Both the position numbers and the translations under genes were made by a program. DNA of 48,587 nucleotides from Bacillota bacterium (GTDB lineage Bacteria > Bacillota > Clostridia > Lachnospirales > Lachnospiraceae). Of the stretch, positions 41,744-48,587 are shown one piece after another. The notes under the pieces were generated by a model. It was given only the letters and a program-made list of their open reading frames with translations. It did not search any database and was not told the origin of the DNA. Location: positions 1 to 48,587 of the forward strand of contig JAEZKL010000034.1 in the NCBI GenBank assembly GCA_023415475.1. Direction: 5' to 3'. Within the stretch, counting starts at the first letter, position 1. Each line of letters begins with the position of its first letter.

Positions 41744-44700
41744 ATGAACAAGAAGAAAAGCCTTCAAAAGCTCACGGCCATGATATTGTCCGTCATCATG
41801 GTCTTGAGCATGACACCTGTTTCAGTGATGGCGGAAGCTGTTGGGCTTCCCATTGGCACTAGCGGAGAAATCATCGCTTTTGAAGAGTTGGTGAGAGATA
41901 TAGCGGTTCAAACCGTGTCTCTTGGTACCAGTAAGGTGGATTTGGCATTGCCGGAAACCCTGACGGCAACGGTGCAGATTTTCTCCACAGGAGATGATAC
42001 AGCACCGGATTTAGGGGAAACTACTCCAGCACCGGACCGTACGGATTCGGTCAGTGGTGCGGCAATCAGAATGGTAGAAGCTGAAAGCGAAGCCACGGAC
42101 GAGTCTACAGAGATAGCGGTTTCACTGCCGGTGCAATGGTCCTCTTCCCCAGAATACGACGATGACACTGAAGGCGAATACCTATTTATACCCGATTTAC
42201 CGAAGGGCTTTACATTAGGAGAGGGCGTTTCATTACCCACAATTACAGTGACAGTGACGGAAGATGTGGCTTTGCAGCTTGCCGCCCGAGGGATGTTTAC
42301 CATACTTTCCACGAGAAGCGGAGAAACACAGTTGCTGGGGCTTGGCACAGAGGAATATCCCCTGCGCATCGAAACGGCAGCGCAGCTTGCCGATTTTGCT
42401 TGGTGTCTGAATAATGGGGAGCTTCCCTCCACACTTCCGGAGAAAACCCATCTACTGCTGGTAAACGATATCGACCTATCTGTCTACGGCAGTAGCTATG
42501 ATGGCGGCAAGGGCTGGATACCGATAGGAGATTCTATGCGGCCTTTTAAGGGTACCTTAGATGGCAGTGGCAAGTCGATTACAGGGCTGTACATCAACCG
42601 CAGTGACCAGACTTACGTTGGTCTGTTTGGATATACCGATGGCGGCATAATCAAGGACCTGGCATTGCAGAACATAAATGTCAAGGGCGAAGCATATGTC
42701 GGAGGCTTGGTGGGGGTAGCCTCAGGCGGCACGGTGCAAGGCTGCGCTGTCAATGGCATGGTTAGCGGTAGTAAAAATGATATCGGTGGTATTGTGGGGA
42801 GTATTACAGATGGCAGAATTCTTGATTGTAACGCTGTCTGCGATATCAGTAGTAATAGCAGCAATACCGGCGGCATGGTAGGCTCCGCTGTAAACACCAT
42901 CATACAAAGTTGCATTGTCCTCGGAAGAACAAGTGGAGGTGACCCAGTCGGCGGCCTGGTGGGATATGTCAGTGGTGGCACTGTACAAGACTGTGCTGCA
43001 TTAAATACCAGGGTAAGTGGCGGAAGCAGTCAAAGAGGTCGGGTTATCGGCCATCTTGATGTGACAGGCTCATCGTTTCTTTCAAATAATTATGCGCGAA
43101 TAGCGATGATCGTTGGTGGTAGCAGGGTGCTCGATGGTACTGCAAGCAACAAAAACGGAGAAAGTGCAGATTTGACCACCATCCAAACCCTATGGACGAG
43201 CGGACCGCTAAATACCTGGAATTATGACCTCTGGACGTTGGTCGAGGGTAAGCTGCCGATTCTTACTGGACTATCCGGCCAGAGTGATGTGCTACCCACA
43301 AACATTGCAGAGCTTTTGGGCGCCGGAACCAGCGACGACCCCTACCGTATCTACACCGCTACGGATTTGAAATGGATAACAGACCGGGTGAACGATGGCG
43401 AGACTCTCAGCGGCCAGTTCTTCCGATTAGAAAATGACATTGATCTTTCTGCCTACGGGGAAAATCATGATGATGGTAAGGGCTGGCTTCCTATTGGAAG
43501 AGATGGTTCAGCATTTCAAGGAAGCTTTGATGGTAATGGAAAGCGTATCACCGGGCTATATATCAACCGTCCCGATAGATTTTATAACGGGCTGTTCGGG
43601 TTCGTTAAGGGCGGCGTGGTGAAAAATTGCGTTATCAGCGGAAATATCACCGCGGGAGATTATACCGGAGGAGTGGTAGGAGCAATTAATAGCGGCGGTG
43701 TGGTGCAAAGCTGTTTCGGTATGGTCAATGTCAATGGCAAGTACTCTAGCGGCGGTGTGGTAGGGTTTCTAGGAAAAGGCACGGTAGAGAATTGCGCTAA
43801 TACTGGCATGGTCACAGGGCAACGGTATGTAGGTGGTGTGACCGGATATATCTCAAAGGGCACAGTACAATATTGTTACAATATCGGTAACGTGAAAGGA
43901 ACGGAAGCTGCTGGTGGCATATCGGGTGCTGTGTATGACTATGACAACGGCTTGATTCAAAAATGTGTAGCACTGAACCCCTCCGTCGTCAGTCCCCTTC
44001 CCTCACGTGTGGTGGGATCTGGTACAGGTAATTGCTCCGACAACTTCGCATGGAGTGATATGCTACTCAACAGTGCCACAACTTCCGAAATTGATATGTA
44101 CAACGGTGCGGATGTGGATGCTTCCACCATTCAAACCCTATGGACGACAGGAGCGCTTGCCTCAAGCTGGAAGGCTACTGGTGCATGGACGCTGAACGAG
44201 GGCAAACTGCCGGTACTTACCGGGTTATCCGGTCAGAGCGGTGCTCTGGCTAATCATCTCACAGGGTTAACGGGCTCAGGAACCAGTGAAAGTGATCCCT
44301 ACCTGATCTATACCGCCGCTGATTTGAAATGGGTGGCGGATCAGGTGAGTGGAGGCAATAACTTCAGTAATAGATATTTTCGGATGGAACAAGAAATTGA
44401 CCTTTCCGAATATGGAAGGGGCTACAATAGCGGCAAGGGCTGGATTCCTATTGGTAATAACACTACCGCTTTTTATGGAAACTTTGACGGGAACGGCAAG
44501 GTGATTACCGGGATGTATATCAATAACAGTTCATCAAGTTATATTGGCTTATTTGGATTGATTTCAGGAGGCAAAGTGAAAAACCTGACCCTGTTGAATG
44601 CAAGAGTCAGAGGTAGTTCCTATGTCGGCGGCTTAACTGGTAGTATTACAAATAGTGGTACAATACAAAACTGCGTCGTAAACGCGGAGGTCTCCGGCTA

Positions 44701-47700
44701 TTCCAATGTCGGTGGTCTAGTGGGAAGACTTGGATCTAATGGAATCATTCAAAACTGTAGTGTAGCAGGCAGCGTTACCGTTAGTAAAGATTACGCCGGT
44801 GGTGTAGCAGGGTATCTTCGGAACAGTGGCAAGGTACTAAACTGCATCGGAGGTGTCAACGTTAACGGTAACAACTATGTTGGCGGAATTGCGGGTTATA
44901 GTGAAGGTGGCACAGTGCAAAACTGTATCGGAGGTGCCAACGTCAACGGCAACAACTATGTTGGGGGAATCATTGGCTATTGTCAACGCGGCAGAGTACT
45001 AAACTGCATCGAAACCGTTAACATCAACGGCGGCAACTATGTTGGGGGAATAACGGGTTATAGTGAATATGGGACAATACAATACTGTGCCGCCTTAAAC
45101 ATTTCCATTAGCAGCTCAGGAAGCGATGTTAATCGTGTGACGGGTTGGACTGATAATAGCAGTATATATATCAGCAATTATGCTTTGAGTAGCATGAAGG
45201 TAAACGGCAGCATCGTATCAGGCGGTACGGCGACCAACAAAAAAGGTGCGGACGTGACCACATCTACAGTGCTACGTAGCTCCTTCTGGCAGAACAAGTT
45301 GAATTTTGACAAAGCTTTATGGAGCATTGCTGAGGGCAGATTGCCATATCTTACGGCCTTTCCCGAATACGCACCGCAACTGGGACTTATGGCATATCGC
45401 TTTCCAGCCACTGATTCCAGTGATATTATCCTGACTTCTAATCCTGAGCTACTTCTGAAATCTTCGTCGGTACAGAGTGTAACAGTGACTGCAACAGGTG
45501 CTTTTCTAGACACGGCATGGCCCGACCTTGTATGGGAAACCTCTGAAGGTAGCCTTACTACCGCGACAAACACCTTATCGTCCACTCTGACTGTACCCGC
45601 CGGGTTTACTGGAGCCATCACGGTAAAAGCAAAACCCGCCAGCTTCTCATCCTTACCGGGCAACAGTGTAACGGTACCCGTCAACGGCGACCTGGAGGGT
45701 GACGTAACTGTGAGTGGCACCTTCCGCTATGGTCAGACGCTTACAGCCATTCCGTCCATTGTCTCTCCAAAGGCTGGTACATTATCATATCAGTGGATGA
45801 GGGGCAGTGATCCCATCAGCGGTGCAAGCAATGATACCTATGTATTGACCGCTGCGGATATCGACGAAATCCTGTCCGTGCGTGTTACGGCAAAAAATTA
45901 TAATGACAAAATACAGTCCGTGGGTCAGACGGTACTACGGGCGGAGAATACAACCATACCAAGCGTACCGCAGTTTGAGTCTACTACTCAAGACAGCATC
46001 ACGCTGAGAAAGTTAATCGGTTATGAATACGCCATCCTTCCGGTAGGCAGCGATACGGAGTTGCTTGAGCTTACGGGTGCGTTCCAGACCGACAATGTGT
46101 TCACTGGTCTGACGCCAAACACCTCCTATGACCTGTATCAGCGCATCGGGGGTACAACCACAGCCGAGGCTTCCACTTACAGCGAGAAGATCACAATCAC
46201 GACGGACATGGCGGCGGTAACAAACATTACAGTAAAAACAGCACCGGATAAGACCACCTATAATGAGGGTGAAATGCTTGACCTTACCGGCTTTGTGATT
46301 ACCATGAATAGAAGTGACGGTAGCACAGAGGATGTGGCTTTGATCGATTTTGAATCGAAAGGCCTTATCATCAGCCTGGCAAACGGTATAAAATTGGGAA
46401 CAAGCCACACCAAGGTGACCATCACCCACACGGCTTCCGGGGAAACGGTAGAACAGGCAATCACAGTCAGAGCAGCCCCTACCAGTGCTGTTACAGTTAC
46501 CCCGACCGTATCGCCGGTTGTGACAAAGAAGCCTGATCAGCCAGTAACTGCGACAAAGAAGCCTGATCAGCCGGTAACCGCGACGGCTCTTGTCACAGTG
46601 ACAACCGATCAAAATGGAACAGCGAAGGCATTCATCCCGGATAAGACCATTATGGATGCGATTACTAAGGCGCAGGCAGAGGCAAAAGCTAAGGGAAAAA
46701 CTGCGATTGGTATTGCAGTGGAGCTGAAAAGCGCATTACACAAGGACGCAACATCTCTGAAGGTAACGCTAACTCAAAGCTCCTTGAACAGCCTTGTGAG
46801 TGCTGGTACAGCCAGACTTACAATCAACGGTTCGCCGGTAACCGTCAGCTTTGACCTGAAGGCATTGCAGGAAATTCAAAAACAAAGCAGTGGGGATGTG
46901 ACTATCAGCATTACCTCGGTAAGGAGTCTTTCCTCAGGTGCGCAGGCTATGATCGGAGCAAGACCGGTGTATGACATTACCGTCAGTTATGTCAAGGACG
47001 GTAAAACCATTATGGTTTCGGCTCTCAACAGCGGCATCGTAACGATCTCCATTCTCTATACTTCCAGTAGTAGCGAAGCCGTGGGCTGTCTTTTTGGTGT
47101 GTATGTGGATACCAAGGGAAACGCAACGCGCATCAATGATTCTATATACGATGAGGGAAATGGTGTAATGTTGATTTCTACCGGTCATCTCTCTATCTAT
47201 GGCATAGGCTATACCGCACCGAGCACCAAATTTACTGATATCGGCAGCCATTGGGCAAAGGAATCAATCGACTATGTAGTGGGTCGTGGATTACTGACTG
47301 GAACATCAAAAACCACATTTTCTCCTGACACCGCTATGACGCGCGGAATGCTGGTTATGGCTCTCGGCAAACTGTCAGGTCTGGATGAAAAAGCATATAA
47401 CACCAACAGCTTCACAGATGTGAAATCCGACAGCATTTTCCGTCCCTATATTGAATGGGCGAATGAGAAAGGCATTGTGAAGGGCATCAACAAGAGCCAG
47501 TTTGCACCTGAAAGGGCAGTTACTCGTGAGGAAATCGCGGTCATATTGGCAAACTACGCCAAGGTCACCGGCTACACATTGCCCGTCACCCGTGAAGCAG
47601 TTTCTTATTCGGACGCTTCCAGTATCGGAGATATCTATAAAACAGTTGTGACAGCCTTGCAGCAGGCGGGAATTATAATGGGAGAACAGAACAATAAGTT

Positions 47701-48073
47701 TAACCCCAAGACTAACGCTACCCGTGCTGAGGTAAGCACCATGCTCCACCGCTACATCAAGCTGACCATTGATCCTGCAACTGCACAGGGCTGGGCGAAG
47801 AACGATGACGGCCAGTGGATGTACTATCAGGAAGGTAAGGCCCTGATAGACACACAGAGCATTGGCGGTGTGAAGTATTTCTTCAACGTCGATGGAATAT
47901 TAAAAACCGGATGGATCAAGGATGGCGAACACTGGCGGTATTACTCAGGGAACAGGATGCTGGTCGGATTGCAGGACATTGAAGGCAAAGAATATTCCTT
48001 CTCCGAGGATGGCCGGATGATATCGGGAAAGTGGATTCAGATAGGCGGCAAGTGGTATTACTTCGATCGCTGA
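41744..48073 (+). CDS. Giant secreted surface protein with GLUG, SLH and choline-binding-type repeats
   Basis: A 2109-residue cell-surface protein. A signal peptide covers residues 1-31 (KKK start, hydrophobic core, cut after VMA). Residues about 180-1190 form three blocks, each opening with an EYPL/DPY-type strand and a DIDLS-GKGWIPIG segment and followed by GLUG repeats (GGLVGY-GGTVQNC). Ig-like segments follow at about 1210-1560. A linker near 1590 repeats TKKPDQPVTA. Three SLH domains at about 1825-2012 (SHWAKESIDY, then NEKGIVKGINK, then QQAGIIMGEQN) should bind cell-wall polymer. Choline-binding-type repeats end the protein (GWAKNDDGQWMYY to GGKWYYFDR). A GGAGG site precedes ATG 41744. 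A role in adhesion or substrate binding is likely; target unknown. Confidence 0.93.
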   Translation: MNKKKSLQKLTAMILSVIMVLSMTPVSVMAEAVGLPIGTSGEIIAFEELVRDIAVQTVSLGTSKVDLALPETLTATVQIFSTGDDTAPDLGETTPAPDRTDSVSGAAIRMVEAESEATDESTEIAVSLPVQWSSSPEYDDDTEGEYLFIPDLPKGFTLGEGVSLPTITVTVTEDVALQLAARGMFTILSTRSGETQLLGLGTEEYPLRIETAAQLADFAWCLNNGELPSTLPEKTHLLLVNDIDLSVYGSSYDGGKGWIPIGDSMRPFKGTLDGSGKSITGLYINRSDQTYVGLFGYTDGGIIKDLALQNINVKGEAYVGGLVGVASGGTVQGCAVNGMVSGSKNDIGGIVGSITDGRILDCNAVCDISSNSSNTGGMVGSAVNTIIQSCIVLGRTSGGDPVGGLVGYVSGGTVQDCAALNTRVSGGSSQRGRVIGHLDVTGSSFLSNNYARIAMIVGGSRVLDGTASNKNGESADLTTIQTLWTSGPLNTWNYDLWTLVEGKLPILTGLSGQSDVLPTNIAELLGAGTSDDPYRIYTATDLKWITDRVNDGETLSGQFFRLENDIDLSAYGENHDDGKGWLPIGRDGSAFQGSFDGNGKRITGLYINRPDRFYNGLFGFVKGGVVKNCVISGNITAGDYTGGVVGAINSGGVVQSCFGMVNVNGKYSSGGVVGFLGKGTVENCANTGMVTGQRYVGGVTGYISKGTVQYCYNIGNVKGTEAAGGISGAVYDYDNGLIQKCVALNPSVVSPLPSRVVGSGTGNCSDNFAWSDMLLNSATTSEIDMYNGADVDASTIQTLWTTGALASSWKATGAWTLNEGKLPVLTGLSGQSGALANHLTGLTGSGTSESDPYLIYTAADLKWVADQVSGGNNFSNRYFRMEQEIDLSEYGRGYNSGKGWIPIGNNTTAFYGNFDGNGKVITGMYINNSSSSYIGLFGLISGGKVKNLTLLNARVRGSSYVGGLTGSITNSGTIQNCVVNAEVSGYSNVGGLVGRLGSNGIIQNCSVAGSVTVSKDYAGGVAGYLRNSGKVLNCIGGVNVNGNNYVGGIAGYSEGGTVQNCIGGANVNGNNYVGGIIGYCQRGRVLNCIETVNINGGNYVGGITGYSEYGTIQYCAALNISISSSGSDVNRVTGWTDNSSIYISNYALSSMKVNGSIVSGGTATNKKGADVTTSTVLRSSFWQNKLNFDKALWSIAEGRLPYLTAFPEYAPQLGLMAYRFPATDSSDIILTSNPELLLKSSSVQSVTVTATGAFLDTAWPDLVWETSEGSLTTATNTLSSTLTVPAGFTGAITVKAKPASFSSLPGNSVTVPVNGDLEGDVTVSGTFRYGQTLTAIPSIVSPKAGTLSYQWMRGSDPISGASNDTYVLTAADIDEILSVRVTAKNYNDKIQSVGQTVLRAENTTIPSVPQFESTTQDSITLRKLIGYEYAILPVGSDTELLELTGAFQTDNVFTGLTPNTSYDLYQRIGGTTTAEASTYSEKITITTDMAAVTNITVKTAPDKTTYNEGEMLDLTGFVITMNRSDGSTEDVALIDFESKGLIISLANGIKLGTSHTKVTITHTASGETVEQAITVRAAPTSAVTVTPTVSPVVTKKPDQPVTATKKPDQPVTATALVTVTTDQNGTAKAFIPDKTIMDAITKAQAEAKAKGKTAIGIAVELKSALHKDATSLKVTLTQSSLNSLVSAGTARLTINGSPVTVSFDLKALQEIQKQSSGDVTISITSVRSLSSGAQAMIGARPVYDITVSYVKDGKTIMVSALNSGIVTISILYTSSSSEAVGCLFGVYVDTKGNATRINDSIYDEGNGVMLISTGHLSIYGIGYTAPSTKFTDIGSHWAKESIDYVVGRGLLTGTSKTTFSPDTAMTRGMLVMALGKLSGLDEKAYNTNSFTDVKSDSIFRPYIEWANEKGIVKGINKSQFAPERAVTREEIAVILANYAKVTGYTLPVTREAVSYSDASSIGDIYKTVVTALQQAGIIMGEQNNKFNPKTNATRAEVSTMLHRYIKLTIDPATAQGWAKNDDGQWMYYQEGKALIDTQSIGGVKYFFNVDGILKTGWIKDGEHWRYYSGNRMLVGLQDIEGKEYSFSEDGRMISGKWIQIGGKWYYFDR

Positions 48074-48094
48074 GAAACTAAAAGCTAATGATAG

Positions 48095-48136
48095 AAAAAG
48101 TCAGTATCTTGCCATTGGCGACATACTGACTTTTTT
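48095..48136. terminator. Bidirectional terminator between convergent genes
   Basis: AAAAGTCAGTAT (48096-48107) pairs with ATACTGACTTTT (48123-48134), with A and T tracts on the two sides. It serves the surface protein gene and the converging minus-strand gene. Confidence 0.9.
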
Positions 48137-48172
48137 ACTTCATATAATTTTAGAGGCGGTTTTTTATGCTTT

Positions 48173-48587
48173 CTATTGTTGTTGAGACTCTTTTTCATCT
48201 TGACAGGCCTGTATATTAGACTTGAGGATAAACCGCTTCAGGAAATTGCCTTTGCCTCTTTGCTTGATATAGAAATATCCAAAGATAGAGAAAACCGCGG
48301 CTCCAATAAAATTAACCAACAGATCCTGCATCGTATCGATGAGTCCTAAGTCGATATATGCCTTCCAGGGCTCTCCGTTGATTACCAGGCTTTCTATATT
48401 TACCTTCACCGGTACATTAAGACCCTGTTCGTTGAGAAGGACGGATTGGAAGGCTGTCAGATAGGTATCCTTTTGCATATCAAAACCCAGAAACCGATCC
48501 ATTGAGAATTCGAATAGCTCCCAAACCACGCCGATGGTCATGGAGAAGCAGAAAGCCACCAGAGCTACAAATACGGGAGATAAAGAA
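48173..48587 (-). CDS. Membrane protein, 5' part outside the window
   Basis: A minus-strand frame that stays open to the right edge, so the N-terminus is missing. The 128 residues after a GTG at complement 48557-48559, and at least nine more codons before it, are visible. They include a membrane segment with SMTIGVVWELFEFSMDRFLG, a soluble loop of about 50 residues, a second segment (LLVNFIGAAVFSIFGYFYI) and a charged tail. The W-E-x-x-E-F pattern in a membrane helix occurs in some uncharacterised bacterial membrane proteins. Function not known. Confidence 0.7.
   Translation of the reverse strand, partial: SLSPVFVALVAFCFSMTIGVVWELFEFSMDRFLGFDMQKDTYLTAFQSVLLNEQGLNVPVKVNIESLVINGEPWKAYIDLGLIDTMQDLLVNFIGAAVFSIFGYFYIKQRGKGNFLKRFILKSNIQACQDEKESQQQ

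Noticed and set aside
42640..45100. Repeated short motifs as a CRISPR array
   Set aside because: The repeats are in frame inside one long gene and encode GLUG motifs; spacing and sequence vary as protein repeats do.

Overview
The window looks like a chromosomal segment of an anaerobic, low-to-mid GC Clostridia, most likely a Lachnospiraceae-type bacterium. The evidence is strong AGGAGG-type ribosome binding sites, compact hairpin-plus-T-tract terminators, a CD3324-like small regulator, a desulfoferrodoxin-like domain, SLH and choline-binding-type surface repeats, and a selenium/purine gene cluster of the kind found in anaerobic gut Firmicutes. I saw no rRNA, tRNA, CRISPR array, transposase or prophage. 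This placement is inference from gene content.

Left part (1-23.6 kb): mostly housekeeping and accessory genes in short transcription units. In order: a GMC oxidoreductase with a small partner; a decayed ArsR-type regulator; uridine kinase; an ABC-F ATPase; an HTH regulator fused to a full desulfoferrodoxin-like domain; an unnamed three-gene membrane/envelope operon; a CD3324-like regulator with a TTG start; UppP; a 51-residue minus-strand protein; a MATE exporter followed by TruA; a TrmB regulator followed by a lysA gene broken by an in-frame TAG; L-rhamnose mutarotase; DedA and a glycosyltransferase; a two-component system behind an unusual array of stem-loops; and an AT-rich methyltransferase fused to an inorganic-pyrophosphatase-like domain.

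Centre (23.7-41.2 kb): a divergent catabolic cluster. On the minus strand run ygeX (diaminopropionate ammonia-lyase), ygeY (M20 hydrolase), ygeW (knotted carbamoyltransferase) and a carbamate kinase. On the plus strand run ssnA, ygfK, hydantoinase, ridA, a TetR regulator, a D-aminoacylase-like amidohydrolase, a MocA-like nucleotidyltransferase with an apparent ATC start, and a selenium-dependent-type xanthine dehydrogenase. A 626-base AT-rich region with a promoter on each strand separates the two arms. This gene set matches the cluster linked in gut anaerobes to oxygen-independent urate/purine breakdown. A consistent reading is: xanthine dehydrogenase and YgfK handle ring redox chemistry; SsnA, hydantoinase and D-aminoacylase open rings and hydrolyse C-N bonds; YgeY, YgeW and carbamate kinase recover carbamoyl groups as ATP; YgeX and RidA take diaminopropionate to pyruvate and ammonia. 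The order of steps is inference.

Right part (41.2-48.6 kb): a 2109-residue secreted protein with GLUG-type repeats, Ig-like domains, three SLH domains and choline-binding-type repeats, then the 3' part of a membrane protein on the minus strand that runs off the window.

Most notable are: the HTH-desulfoferrodoxin fusion; the methyltransferase-pyrophosphatase fusion; a dispersed two-stem-loop repeat present upstream of the two-component system and between ygeX and ygeY, whose stems differ in sequence but keep pairing; the lysA nonsense codon; the ATC start of the mocA-like gene; and a TruA with Glu at the catalytic Asp position.
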